Shown: positions 27,675-36,696 of the stretch, piece by piece
Numbering within the stretch: the stretch's first letter is position 1
Layout of the letters: each line of letters opens with the position of its first letter
Origin: Chloroflexota bacterium
GTDB taxonomy: Bacteria; Chloroflexota; UBA6077; JACCZL01
DNA length: 64,000 nucleotides
Direction of reading: 5' to 3'
Assembly: GCA_030447245.1 (NCBI GenBank)
Contig: JAUJPG010000007.1
Location: forward strand, 86,974-150,973
Translations under genes and position numbers: made by a program
The notes under the pieces: model-generated
What the model saw: only the letters and a program-made list of their open reading frames with translations
What the model was told of the DNA's origin: nothing
Database searches by the model: none

Positions 27675-29303
27675 TTAGCGTCGGCTCCACCACACCGCGG
27701 CGCCCAGCCCAAGCACGAGAAGCGGCAGGAACAACGTCGTGGAGTACAGGATCGTATTCTGCTGTGCGCCGGTCAGGAAGATCGTCCGATTGTCGGTTGG
27801 CTTGGCCCGTATCGAAATGAGCTCCTCAGCCTCAGCCAGCCAGTTCGCAGCGTTCAAGAAGAAGTCGCGGTTGCCGACGGGAAGCTGGAAGAGCTGATTC
27901 GCGACGACCTGAGAACTGCCCATGACGACCAGACGGGCTATCGGCCCGGAGGTGTCTTCGCCTCTGGCCGCCGAATCGGAGCGCACCTCGATCGCCGCGG
28001 CCACTGTGAGTGGCCCGCGCACGTCCGCGCCTTCGTCGAACCGAATGGCTGCCGGGTCGCGCAACGCAGCGTCGTCGCTCTCAGCCCAGCTCCTTTCCGT
28101 GGTCTGGGCCAGCGCGGTGATGGTCGCGCTACCCTGACCTCCGCTCGGCACGCTCAAGTAGGTCGTCGCAGGCACCAGGAGACTGGGAATCTGCTCTACG
28201 ATCTTGTGGACTGGGAACTTGGTGATCACCGGACTAAATGGAGAACGGAAAGCAAGGGCCGAAGGGTCCGTTTCGACCACGTAGTTCTGACCGATCTCGA
28301 CACTCCAAGGGCTGAGAAGAGCGCCGAGCCCAGCGTCAAGTTTGGGGTCGGCTAGGATCATCACCTTCCCGCCCCCGTCAAGATACCTCCTGATCGCATC
28401 CTGCTCCGCCTCTCCGAAGGGGAGCTTCGGACCGCCAATCACCACGAGGCTCGCGTCTTCCGGCACGCTACTCGTGGCGAACAAGTTCAGTGGTTCGACG
28501 ACGAAGTTACTTGACTCCATGCTTGTCTTGAGCTGGCTGTACCCATCGTTGTCCAAGCCATCCAGTCGATGTTCGTTATGCCCGGTCGTGAAGTACGCCT
28601 TCTTTGGCTGCGGATTCTGCAGGCGCAGGATGGCAGTCGTCACGTCGGATTCGCGGGTCCCCGTGATCTGTTGGCGCCGATCGTCCATCGTCAAGACCGT
28701 CGTGCCAAACTCGCGCACACCGAACTGCTGCGCCAGACCCGGGCGTTCAACCGGATCTACGAACTCGTAGCTAATGTTCCCGCCCGAACGGATCTGATAT
28801 TCGCGGAGTAGGTCGGCCAGCTCGGTCTTGCGCCCCGCGTCCGCCTGTTCGTTGGAGAAGAAGCCCGTGATCTGGATCGGGCGATTGACCTGCTCGATCA
28901 CTTTGATCGTCTCGTCCGACAGCGAAAATTGCTTGCTGGCCGTCAGATCCCACCGTTCGTGTCGCCGCGCCCCGAGCACATTCAGCAGACCGAGCACGCC
29001 CAGGAACAGCGCAGCAAGCGCCAGAGTGTTGCCACCGTACAGGGAGCTGCGTGTCGTAAGCCGCCCCCAGACGGCTTCGGGGTCGATAGCGACCGCGATC
29101 CCCAGAAGCAGAATGCCGGCGGCCAGCATGATCCGCATCGGGTTGTCGAACGCGCCGAAGACCAGGTAGTAGCCAGCGGCCCCCAGGAGCAGCAGCAGGC
29201 CAAGTCCCCCCAGCGGTGCCTTCAGCCGGTCCGGCAGCGAGGGGGCCGCGCCCTCGGGGCCACTGGCGGCCCTTGTGGAGCCGGTCGGGCGACCATTCTT
29301 CAT
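27675..29303 (-). CDS. GldG-like ABC auxiliary protein
   Basis: A 542-residue protein with three N-terminal membrane helices (about 33-125), a large extracytoplasmic ABC_transp_aux domain (about 130-510; QFSLSDETIKVIEQVNRPIQ, YFTTGHNEHRLDG, GGKVMILADP) and a C-terminal helix (TLFLPLLVLGLGAAVWW). In Bacteroidetes GldA-GldF-GldG serves gliding motility, but the same trio is widespread in non-gliders with unknown cargo. It lies between the permease and the DUF4340 gene in a four-gene operon. Confidence 0.87.
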   Translation of the reverse strand: MKNGRPTGSTRAASGPEGAAPSLPDRLKAPLGGLGLLLLLGAAGYYLVFGAFDNPMRIMLAAGILLLGIAVAIDPEAVWGRLTTRSSLYGGNTLALAALFLGVLGLLNVLGARRHERWDLTASKQFSLSDETIKVIEQVNRPIQITGFFSNEQADAGRKTELADLLREYQIRSGGNISYEFVDPVERPGLAQQFGVREFGTTVLTMDDRRQQITGTRESDVTTAILRLQNPQPKKAYFTTGHNEHRLDGLDNDGYSQLKTSMESSNFVVEPLNLFATSSVPEDASLVVIGGPKLPFGEAEQDAIRRYLDGGGKVMILADPKLDAGLGALLSPWSVEIGQNYVVETDPSALAFRSPFSPVITKFPVHKIVEQIPSLLVPATTYLSVPSGGQGSATITALAQTTERSWAESDDAALRDPAAIRFDEGADVRGPLTVAAAIEVRSDSAARGEDTSGPIARLVVMGSSQVVANQLFQLPVGNRDFFLNAANWLAEAEELISIRAKPTDNRTIFLTGAQQNTILYSTTLFLPLLVLGLGAAVWWSRR

Positions 29304-29331
29304 CGTCAGGAGCCTCCGTGGGGGAGCGCGC

Positions 29332-30051
29332 TCACGCCCGCCAGCGTCGCGCCTGGAGCGAAAGGAGCGTCAGGAACAGCGCTGCGGCGACGATGCTGAG
29401 GAAGTAGACCACGTGCGTCGTGTCAATCACGCCGCGCGAAAAATCCTGGAAGTGGCTGGTGGTACTCAGATACCGCGTCACATCGCCCATCGGGCGGCCG
29501 ACAAAGTTGGCGACTGACTCGCTAAGCCACAAGATGAGCAAGATTGCGAACGTGAGCACGGCGGCGACGATCTGGTTCTGGGTCAGCGAGGATGCGAGGA
29601 GCCCAATCGCCAGGAACGCCGCCCCCTGCAAGATTACTCCCAGGTAGCCCGTGAGCATCGGCCCGACGTCCGGATCCGGCTCACCGAAGATAAAGAGCAA
29701 CAGCGGATAGTACAGGGTGCAAGCCACCATGAAGAGCAGGAACCCGAGCGCGCCGAGATACTTGCCGAGCACAACCTCGAAGTCGCGAACCGGATTCGTC
29801 AGCAACAACTCGATGGTGCCGCTACGGGACTCTTCGGCCAGGAGGCGCATGGTCAGCGCCGGGGTAATGAACAGCCAGATCACGCCGAGATTGCTGAACA
29901 AGTATCGCAGCGTTGCCTCGTTACTCTGGAGCAGGATCACCGAGAACAGGAATCCTGAAATCAACAGGAACAGCGCCGTGATCACGTAGGCGACTGGCGA
30001 GACAAAATAGGACTTGAGTTCGCGCTCCGCGACAGCGACCACGTTCGTCAT
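29332..30051 (-). CDS. GldF-like ABC-2 permease
   Basis: A 239-residue permease with six membrane segments and the ABC2_membrane pattern: RELKSYFVSPVAYVITALF at the N-terminus and LAEESRSGTIELLLTNPVRD near 75-95, which couples to the ATPase. Its ATG overlaps the stop of the ATPase gene (ATGA at 30048-30051). The helix content and the motif leave little doubt about class; the cargo is unknown. Confidence 0.87.
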   Translation of the reverse strand: MTNVVAVAERELKSYFVSPVAYVITALFLLISGFLFSVILLQSNEATLRYLFSNLGVIWLFITPALTMRLLAEESRSGTIELLLTNPVRDFEVVLGKYLGALGFLLFMVACTLYYPLLLFIFGEPDPDVGPMLTGYLGVILQGAAFLAIGLLASSLTQNQIVAAVLTFAILLILWLSESVANFVGRPMGDVTRYLSTTSHFQDFSRGVIDTTHVVYFLSIVAAALFLTLLSLQARRWRA

Positions 30052-31016
30052 GCCGCGACTTCCCCCGAGCCAGTGTCCGTCTCGTCGGTCGTGAGCTTGA
30101 GGAAGACGTCTTCCAGACTCATCCCGGCCTGCCGCAGCTCGAGCAGCCCAAAACCTCCGCCCACGACGGCCGCCGCCAGCAATTCGCGCGCGTCCCCCCC
30201 AAGCTCGCAGGCAACGTTGTAGGTGGTCACGCCGTCACTGCGGCCATCGGACGCTATCGTAACGGCGGTGACACTCGGCACGCTTTGCAGCCGCGCGGTC
30301 ACCGCCGCTCGCGGTCCGCGCACCTCGAGCTGGATCGCTTCGGAACCGCGAAGTCGGCGCGTTAGGTTGTCTGGAGTGTCGACGGCTACGACCCGGCCAT
30401 CGTTGATGATCACGACTCGCGAGCAAGTGACACTCACCTCGGGCAGGATGTGCGTGCTAAGGATGACGGTGTGATCGCCGCCAAGGCCTCTGATCAAGTT
30501 TCGAACCTCGATGATCTGCTTCGGGTCCAGCCCTACCGTTGGTTCGTCAAGGACCAACACATCGGGATTACCGAGCAGCGCTTGGGCCAGCCCGACACGC
30601 TGACGGAAGCCTTTGGACAGCTTCTCGATCAACTGGTTGGATCTCTCCGTCGTCCGAGTGCTTTCCATCACTCGCTCGACCTGAATCTTGCGCTCGGCCC
30701 GAGGAATGTTCTTGATCTTCGCCATAAAGTCAAGATATCCGCGAACTGTCATCTCTCCGTAAAGTGGCACGTTCTCGGGCATGTACCCGACCCGCCGACG
30801 TGCTTCAACCGATTGAGTGAACACATCGTAGCCGGCGATCTTCGCCGTCCCGCTACTAGCCGGCATGTAGCCGGTCAAGATCCGCATGGTGGTCGTTTTG
30901 CCCGCGCCGTTCGGCCCGAGGAATCCGAGCACCTCGCCTTTTTCTACGCGAAACGTGACGTCGTGCAACGCCCGATACGCGCCGTAGTCTTTGGTCAAAT
31001 GCTGGACGTCGATCAT
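30048..31016 (-). CDS. GldA-like ABC transporter ATPase
   Basis: ATP-binding subunit, 322 residues. Walker A is GPNGAGKTT near 38, the signature LSKGFRQRVGLAQAL near 138, Walker B LVLDEPTVGLDP near 158 and the switch His in STHIL near 192. A C-terminal domain of about 100 residues follows, as in GldA-type ATPases. The ATG at 31016 (MIDVQHLTKDYG) is the natural start; the frame upstream to 31088 looks unconserved. First gene of the ABC operon, divergent from the sortase gene. Confidence 0.92.
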   Translation of the reverse strand: MIDVQHLTKDYGAYRALHDVTFRVEKGEVLGFLGPNGAGKTTTMRILTGYMPASSGTAKIAGYDVFTQSVEARRRVGYMPENVPLYGEMTVRGYLDFMAKIKNIPRAERKIQVERVMESTRTTERSNQLIEKLSKGFRQRVGLAQALLGNPDVLVLDEPTVGLDPKQIIEVRNLIRGLGGDHTVILSTHILPEVSVTCSRVVIINDGRVVAVDTPDNLTRRLRGSEAIQLEVRGPRAAVTARLQSVPSVTAVTIASDGRSDGVTTYNVACELGGDARELLAAAVVGGGFGLLELRQAGMSLEDVFLKLTTDETDTGSGEVAA

Positions 31017-31240
31017 ACGCGGGATGCAGGGTCCTATCTGCGAAGAATATGTGCGGTCAATCCTGCCCGAAGCGGTGCCAAGAACCACATCGGCACGCGC
31101 TGAACGTGGCCGGAGACGGGTCGCGCCGCGTCTTCGGGGCCATCATCCATCGAAGGCGAAGTATACGGACGCCCACTTCGAGAGGTCAAGCATTGGGTAA
31201 CCGGGCGCAGTGGCGAGCGCGCGGGCTCGACGCCAGCCTG

Positions 31241-31249
31241 TGATATAGT
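31241..31249 (+). promoter_or_regulatory. Extended -10 promoter for the sortase gene
   Basis: TGATATAGT fits TG-N-TATAGT. It lies 36 bases before the TTG start, and no strong -35 is seen. Moderate evidence from motif and position. Confidence 0.4.
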
Positions 31250-31284
31250 CACTCCGAAGTAAGCGACACGTCGAGGGAGCAGAT

Positions 31285-32277
31285 TTGCGGGCAATCGTGC
31301 GGTCGATCGCCCCGAATGGCGGCGCGGTCATTGGGTCCGCGCTCGTCGGGCTCGGTATGCTCCTCCTCCTCTATGCGGGTGGCATGTATGCCGACCTACT
31401 GCCTGGCAGCCGCGTATCGGTCCCACGGCCACCTGCCCTTGACCGCGCGCGACCGACGGACGTTCCACTGCCCCAGGTCGCCGCGATCCCGCCTGCGGCG
31501 CCTGTATCCGCGTCGGAAGCCGCGCATAGCGGCGGGATCGTCCCCCGCGGCACAGATTCCATCGCCAACCCGCCGTCCGCTATGGCTGCCGACGACCTCG
31601 GCAACCCTGGGTCGGTCAATGCGCGCCCGTTGCCAGCTACCCTGAGCGACGTGGTCGCTACAGGCCCAGACTCTCCAGATCAGGCGCAAGATCTCGCGGC
31701 TGCCGATCGGACAACCGCGCCTCGTCCCACAGTGCATACGGACCCAGCCGTATACGCTGCCCCCATGTCGGCAGCCGACGCCGCGGAACGGGTTCCCGAG
31801 CAGCGCATCCGGCCACCTGCAGGAGTGGCCAAGCAGCTTCGGATTCCTGCGATTAACCTCGAGACAGACGCGGTCCCGCGTGGCGTGATCACCAACAGCA
31901 AGGGTGACCTCGAATGGGAAACCGTTCCCTTCGTCGCCGCTCATTATGTCGACACAGCGCTCGTCGGCGCACGGGGCAATGCGGTGATCTCTGGACACGT
32001 CGTGACGATCCGCGAAGGCAACGTGTTCCGCAACCTGTACAAGCTGGACCTGGGTCAGACGATCGAGGTCACCACCGATGCTGGAACGTTCACCTACGTC
32101 GTTGAGGAGCTCAGACTCGTGCCGCCCGAGGCCATCGAGGTGATGGCACCCACGCCCGACGCCACCCTAACGCTGATCACCTGCGGCGGCGAGTTCAACC
32201 CCCGGACTCGTCAATTTAGCGAGCGGCTCGTGGTCACCTCAAAGTTGGGCAATTGGACGGCGCGCGTCGGCGACTAG
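31285..32277 (+). CDS. Sortase-family protein with long N-terminal spacer
   Basis: Transpeptidase-fold protein, 330 residues. One membrane helix (IGSALVGLGMLLLLYAGGMY near 17-36) is followed by about 140 low-complexity Pro/Ala-rich residues and then the sortase domain from about 183 (QLRIPAINLETDAVPRGV). The catalytic triad is present: His in ISGHV near 238, Cys in LITCGG near 300 and Arg in SERLVV near 314. The TTG at 31285 follows a GAGGGAGCAG ribosome site. I saw no LPXTG-type substrate in the window. It may attach proteins to the envelope or act in another way. Confidence 0.87.
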   Translation: MRAIVRSIAPNGGAVIGSALVGLGMLLLLYAGGMYADLLPGSRVSVPRPPALDRARPTDVPLPQVAAIPPAAPVSASEAAHSGGIVPRGTDSIANPPSAMAADDLGNPGSVNARPLPATLSDVVATGPDSPDQAQDLAAADRTTAPRPTVHTDPAVYAAPMSAADAAERVPEQRIRPPAGVAKQLRIPAINLETDAVPRGVITNSKGDLEWETVPFVAAHYVDTALVGARGNAVISGHVVTIREGNVFRNLYKLDLGQTIEVTTDAGTFTYVVEELRLVPPEAIEVMAPTPDATLTLITCGGEFNPRTRQFSERLVVTSKLGNWTARVGD

Positions 32278-32458
32278 TTGGCAGATGGGTTCCACGGCGA
32301 CGCTCGATGCCAGTCTGGTGATCGGAAGTGTCTCGCGCGCAGCGTTACCTGTGAACAGGTCAAGTCCAGCGCGCTCTTTCGGCCCTTCGGGCCTCGTGTG
32401 AGCCTTTCGTCTCATCAAGACCTGGTGCGACTCCGAGGGGGCGCGGCCTGCGCCCGCG

Positions 32459-34321
32459 GTGAGGGCGCGGATCGTGGTGACGCCATTCGCATCACCCTGC
32501 CCGCCAGTGCAGTGGGTACTGCAGATCACAGGCCGTCGGCGCCGGACGTACCCCAAGCTATCGTCGCCGTGCTCAAATCGATGGTCACGTCCGGTGCTGC
32601 CGGGGCCTAAGCCCGGTCTCGGGTGGGGAGGGGATGTCTTCCCTCCGCGGGCCGACGAGCGTAGCTGGGCCCCTCCAACCCCCACCTCCGCTCAGCGGGC
32701 GTGGCGCCGGGCGATCAGTGTCCCCGAGCTGTGGCTCGCGATTCTCGGGATCGGCCTGTATGCGCCTCCCGCCATGCGCGTTGCTCAGCTCAGCCCCGAC
32801 GCGGTCGAGTACATCGATATTGCGCGCCGACTCGCGGCGGGTGAAGGTTTCCTCCTTGGCATCAAGGCGTACCACGTTGGTGGCAATGACATCCTCCATG
32901 ATGGGATGGCCGAGCGAGCTCCGCTCTACCCGATCCTCGCTGCGCTGCTCCTTCGTACCGGTGCCGGCCTGGCCGGCCTGCAGTTCGCGAACGTCGTGCT
33001 CGCGGGCCTCTGCATTGTGCTCGTCTGCGGGCTTGGTCGCACCCTGTTTGGCCGGCAGGTTGGCGTGCTGACTGGCCTGCTCGCGGTCGCCAGTCCAGTA
33101 CTCCTCGTCCGCCTAGTACCGCCGATGACCGAAGCGCTCTCGGCGTCGCTGACGCTGCTCGCTGTTTGGCTCGTCACGCGCTTCGGCTCGCCCCCGCGGG
33201 CGGCAGCCTTTGTGAGCGCCGGAGCCGCGCTTGGGCTCGCCTACCTGATGCGGCCAACGGTGGCGGCACTCGCCGTCGCGCTGCCGCTCGGCTGGCTCTT
33301 GATGCGCTGCCGCGGCCAGGCGCTCGGTCGGCCGCTTGCCGCGTTCGGAGTCGGCGTGCTCGCATTCGTGGCGCCTGTTTCGGTCTACAGCCTTCTGACC
33401 CGTGGAACTCTTTCGTACTCCGGCCAGTCCTACCTGTACGCTGTGTTCAGGGACGCGGACGTGCTTCGCAACGGCTTTCGCGGCCCCTTGCCAACGCCGC
33501 TCGAGTTCGTGACCGACAATGCTGCCTTTGTGGTGGCGGCAATCGCGGAAAACACTCGGTCCTACAGCGGCCTGCTCCTGTTTGACGTGGACTGGCTTCT
33601 TCCGCTCGCGCCCGCGTGGCCTGTCGCGCTCTGGATGCTGGCCCGCGGTCGTTACCCGCGGAGGGTCTGGCCGGCCCTGGTCGTGGCGGCGATCAACTTC
33701 CTCACCTACGCCGCGACGTGGGCCAACTTCCAGGAGCGCTACCAGCTGATGACGTTGATGCTCCTGCTGCCGTTCGCGGTGCACGGCCTGTCCGGACTCG
33801 GGCTTGATAGGCTGGTTTGGAGCTTTGGGCCCATTCGGACCGGGCGCATCACCTTGCTGCACCTCGTGGTGCTGGCCGTGGTGTTCGTGTGGTCGGCCAC
33901 CCTCGTGCGCCAGTACGGCGGCACGTTTACCTATGGCGGTGAGCCCGTCGGAACGCGCACGGACCGGGACTTGCGCTGGACAGGACCGCCACGCTGGGTA
34001 CAGGACGGGGACTTGACGAGACTACTCGACTGGATCGACGCCCGGACTGAGGTGGACGATAGTCTGGCGCATGGCCAGCCTTGGCCTCTCACCTTTTTCA
34101 CGGGACGGTCCTCCACCTTGCTCCCGATTCGGCTCGACCAGCCGCGACTCCAGCAGTTCGTCGAGTGGTATCGAGTTGGTTACGTGGTCATCGACACGCG
34201 AGATCGCGACCGGCGCGGTTACCAGGGCTATCTCGAGGCGCTGTCAGGACTCGGCGTACGGTGGAGCGCGGTTGGAGCATACCGAGTCTTCGATACCCGC
34301 GCCCTGTGGCGACGTGCGTGA
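32459..34321 (+). CDS. PMT/ArnT-like membrane glycosyltransferase
   Basis: Polytopic membrane protein with about ten helices and a C-terminal soluble part, in the style of GT39/GT83 enzymes that move sugars from a polyprenyl phosphate carrier. Early acidic residues in LSPDAVEYIDIARRLAAGEG (from about 117 counting the GTG at 32459) match the first-loop catalytic region (compare D-x-Y-y). The GTG start is unsure: in-frame starts are rare until the ATG at 32774, and residues 1-95 look unconserved. The end overlaps the convergent ATP-grasp gene by 78 bases. Confidence 0.75.
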   Translation: MRARIVVTPFASPCPPVQWVLQITGRRRRTYPKLSSPCSNRWSRPVLPGPKPGLGWGGDVFPPRADERSWAPPTPTSAQRAWRRAISVPELWLAILGIGLYAPPAMRVAQLSPDAVEYIDIARRLAAGEGFLLGIKAYHVGGNDILHDGMAERAPLYPILAALLLRTGAGLAGLQFANVVLAGLCIVLVCGLGRTLFGRQVGVLTGLLAVASPVLLVRLVPPMTEALSASLTLLAVWLVTRFGSPPRAAAFVSAGAALGLAYLMRPTVAALAVALPLGWLLMRCRGQALGRPLAAFGVGVLAFVAPVSVYSLLTRGTLSYSGQSYLYAVFRDADVLRNGFRGPLPTPLEFVTDNAAFVVAAIAENTRSYSGLLLFDVDWLLPLAPAWPVALWMLARGRYPRRVWPALVVAAINFLTYAATWANFQERYQLMTLMLLLPFAVHGLSGLGLDRLVWSFGPIRTGRITLLHLVVLAVVFVWSATLVRQYGGTFTYGGEPVGTRTDRDLRWTGPPRWVQDGDLTRLLDWIDARTEVDDSLAHGQPWPLTFFTGRSSTLLPIRLDQPRLQQFVEWYRVGYVVIDTRDRDRRGYQGYLEALSGLGVRWSAVGAYRVFDTRALWRRA

Positions 34322-35032
34322 CCTCTGCCCGGCTCCCTCGAGGCTCGCCACAACCGCCCTCGCATCGACGGCGAGGACGCCGTCCGCGTAAGCGAAGAGC
34401 GGATTGATGTCGATTTCCAGGACGGTCGGCGACTGCACCATGAGTGCTGCGAGGCACACGATGGTCCGCCGAATCGCTGCCCGGCTCGCGACCTCTCTTC
34501 CTCGGTAACCGTCCAGCAGCCGGCGCCCACGTAGCTCTTCGAGCATCTCACCGGCATCAGCCTCGGACCGCGGCGCTACCCGCAGCGCGACGTCGTCATG
34601 CACCTCGACGAGGATCCCACCCCTGCCGACGCTGACGACGGGTCCGCACGTCGGGTCGCGATACGCGCCGAGCAGTAGTTCCACGCCAGGACGCGCCATT
34701 GGTTGCACCGCAACGCCCTCAAAGCGCAAGGGCGGATTCGCGGCCGCCGCCCGCGCGCGAAGCTCTTCGAAGGCCGCGCCGACAGCGGACTCATCCGCTA
34801 GGTCAAGGCGGACCCCGTCCACGTCACTCTTGTGAGTAGCATCCGGTGATGCCAGCTTGACCGCGGCGGGGAGTCCCAACTTGCGAGCAAGGGCCGCGGC
34901 GGCCTTGGCCGATCGGGCGCGCCGAGTTGGAACGACTGGGATGCCGGCTGCCACCACGAGCCGCTTGGATTCAACCTCGTCGAGGATACACCCTGCCTGC
35001 AAGCGCGTTGGCTCAGGTGGTCCATCGATCAT
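34244..35032 (-). CDS. ATP-grasp acyl-CoA synthetase beta-like protein
   Basis: A 262-residue ATP-grasp_5-type protein related to the beta part of NDP-forming acyl-CoA synthetases. Landmarks are VVAAGIPVVPTRRARSAKAA near 24-43, AVKLASPDATHKSDVDGVRL near 55-75, GRGGILVEVHDDVALRVAP near 138-156 and LEIDINPLFAY near 205. The CoA-binding and phospho-His alpha domains are missing, so it either pairs with a distant alpha subunit or does another ligation. ATG at 35032 preferred to 35047. Its 3' end overlaps the glycosyltransferase gene. Confidence 0.75.
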   Translation of the reverse strand: MIDGPPEPTRLQAGCILDEVESKRLVVAAGIPVVPTRRARSAKAAAALARKLGLPAAVKLASPDATHKSDVDGVRLDLADESAVGAAFEELRARAAAANPPLRFEGVAVQPMARPGVELLLGAYRDPTCGPVVSVGRGGILVEVHDDVALRVAPRSEADAGEMLEELRGRRLLDGYRGREVASRAAIRRTIVCLAALMVQSPTVLEIDINPLFAYADGVLAVDARAVVASLEGAGQRSRTSPQGAGIEDSVCSNRAPPYAES

Positions 35033-35077
35033 GCGTTGGCCTCGCACGGCTGCGGCGGCGGCGCGAGTGGGATCATG

Positions 35078-35083
35078 TATACT
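35078..35083 (+). promoter_or_regulatory. Possible rpsT -10 element
   Basis: TATACT preceded by ATG lies about 106 bases before the rpsT start. No -35 is convincing. A long leader is normal for rpsT. Confidence 0.3.
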
Positions 35084-35188
35084 CCACTCGAGTCCGCGAG
35101 GCCAGGCGTGATGCGCCGGCCTCCATCCACAACGTCCTGTGAGGCGCTACCGCATTGCGGCGTCGCGCCACGCTGAGAGGAGCATTCC

Positions 35189-35626
35189 TTGCCTAACACG
35201 CGGTCCGCCGAAAAGCAGATGCGCGTCGCCGAGCGACGCAGGACCCGCAACCGTGCCGTTAAATCGGCCGTGAAGACGTTCATCCACAAAGCCGAGCAGA
35301 GCATCGTTGGAGCCGCGGAAGACGCAAAGACGTTGGTAATCCAGGCGCAGCGCTCGCTCGACAAGGCGGCGTCCAAGGGCGTGCTCCACCGGAGCAACGC
35401 GGCACGGCGAAAGACGCGCCTCATGAAGAAGCTCAACGCGATCGCGATCGCGGACCCCACGCCAGTCACCAAGGCGGCTCGCGGGACTGCGGCTCGCGCT
35501 GCCACGACCAAGCGTGGCGCGAAGGGCACTGGCAGCAAGCGTGCCGCGACGGGCTCTGGCAGCAAGCGCGCCGCGGGGAGCACCAGCCGCGCGACTAGCA
35601 CGAAGCGTCCGACTTCGCGGTCCTAG
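35189..35626 (+). CDS. rpsT: Ribosomal protein S20 with long basic C-terminal tail
   Basis: Binds 16S rRNA in the small subunit. Residues 1 to about 88 are a standard S20 (MPNTRSAEKQMRVAERRRTR, SLDKAASKGVLHRSNAARRK, LMKKLNAI). The remaining 57 residues are a Lys/Arg/Ala/Thr/Ser-rich extension with a repeated GSKRAA motif, absent from usual S20 of 85-95 residues. The start is TTG, as in E. coli rpsT where the poor start takes part in autoregulation, with a GAGAGGAG upstream. The stop is clean, so the tail belongs to the gene. Confidence 0.95.
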   Translation: MPNTRSAEKQMRVAERRRTRNRAVKSAVKTFIHKAEQSIVGAAEDAKTLVIQAQRSLDKAASKGVLHRSNAARRKTRLMKKLNAIAIADPTPVTKAARGTAARAATTKRGAKGTGSKRAATGSGSKRAAGSTSRATSTKRPTSRS

Positions 35627-35869
35627 ACCAGAGGTCCAGGCGGCACGAACCGGGGCCCCATTGCTCGTCTTCGCCATGACCATCAAGCTCGTCCCGCGGT
35701 CGCGAAGGCCGTCATCTGGCTGATCGGGGCTGGCCCGTCCGACGCGCGCTTGGGCTGGCGACAACATCCGCCGTGCGCGTTGATCGCAACCATTGATGGT
35801 GCGGCTTCCTGGACTTGCTGACCGAGTAGCTCCGCGCGCAGCACCCTATTGCTGCACTCCTGGGGCGGC

Positions 35870-36430
35870 TTAGATCTGTCTCGAGCGCCCGATGCCGTTG
35901 CGCGCGATTCCGACCGGCGCCGGCGAATTCGCGGCGGACGTCAGCCCAAACGCCTGCACAATCGCCTCGCGGCGGCGGGCGTGGTCGAGCTCGACAAGGA
36001 ACACGCGCTGCCATCGCCCAAGCATCATCCGGCCATCGCGGATCGGCACCGTCTGGCTTGCCCCAAGCACCAACTGCAAGCAATGCGCGTGACCATTCGG
36101 GCTCTCGTCCGCCGTCATATTGACCGTACGCACGGTGAAGTCATTGTGGCGATAGGCCGCCGCCCGGGGTGCCATGTGCTCAAGAAACTCGGCCATGTCC
36201 TCCAGGAGCAGAGGCTCCGACTCGTTGATCACCACCGCCGCGGTCGTGTGCCGCGAGAACACGACGGCCATCCCATCGCTTATTCCAGAACGCGCGACAA
36301 TCCGCTCGACGCGCTCCGTGAGATCAATGAATTCTGGCGCCGCTGACGTGCAGACCTCAATGCACTCCGACCAGCTACTGAAGCCCGTGGGCGTGTCCAG
36401 GGGGGCCACGGGACGGGGATGGAAAGCCAT
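35870..36430 (-). CDS. YjbQ/UPF0047-family protein
   Basis: A 186-residue protein of the YjbQ family, some members of which have weak thiamine-phosphate synthase activity; the main role is unsettled. The core EFIDLTERVERIVARSGISD near 33-52, VFSRHTTAAVVINE near 57-70 and the two-His segment NGHAHCLQLVLGAS near 108-121 are all present, plus about 20 extra residues at the end. The ATG at 36430 (MAFHPRP) has a GGAG upstream. It follows the double hairpin that ends the cox-like operon. Confidence 0.82.
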   Translation of the reverse strand: MAFHPRPVAPLDTPTGFSSWSECIEVCTSAAPEFIDLTERVERIVARSGISDGMAVVFSRHTTAAVVINESEPLLLEDMAEFLEHMAPRAAAYRHNDFTVRTVNMTADESPNGHAHCLQLVLGASQTVPIRDGRMMLGRWQRVFLVELDHARRREAIVQAFGLTSAANSPAPVGIARNGIGRSRQI

Positions 36431-36598
36431 GATCTGGCGCGCTCCTGTGGATCGAGGCTGGGGAGGGAGCGGGGGACCGCCGGTGACGGTGCGGGGAGCC
36501 CGTCGGCGGCGCGAGGAGGGGATGGATGGAGTGTGGTCGGATTGATGGTACCACACGTCCGCGTAGATCGGCGGTTCTCGGGTTTCACGCGGAACGAG

Positions 36599-36636
36599 TC
36601 GGGCAGTGCATACCGGGCGCGGAATGCACTGCCCGA
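36599..36636 (-). terminator. Distal hairpin after coxM
   Basis: A perfect 13-bp stem (36599-36611 with 36624-36636) with a 12-base loop, the second of two hairpins after coxM. No T-run follows. Confidence 0.55.
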
Positions 36637-36657
36637 GCTCCTCGTGCGTGCTTCCCT

Positions 36658-36688
36658 CCGCCGCCGGCCTGGATCAGGCTGGCGGCGG
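36658..36688 (-). terminator. Proximal hairpin after coxM
   Basis: A 14-bp stem (36658-36671 with 36675-36688, one G-T wobble) and a 3-base loop, starting 8 bases past the coxM stop. Very stable; likely ends or protects the transcript. Confidence 0.6.
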
Positions 36689-36696
36689 CATGAACG

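Noticed and set aside
31034..31294. 86-codon minus-strand frame upstream of the ABC ATPase
   Set aside because: No ribosome site, no domain, and it overlaps the sortase promoter and start.
32278..32610. 110-codon plus-strand frame between the sortase and glycosyltransferase genes
   Set aside because: It begins right after the sortase stop but has no ribosome site and no recognisable fold; it overlaps the glycosyltransferase frame.
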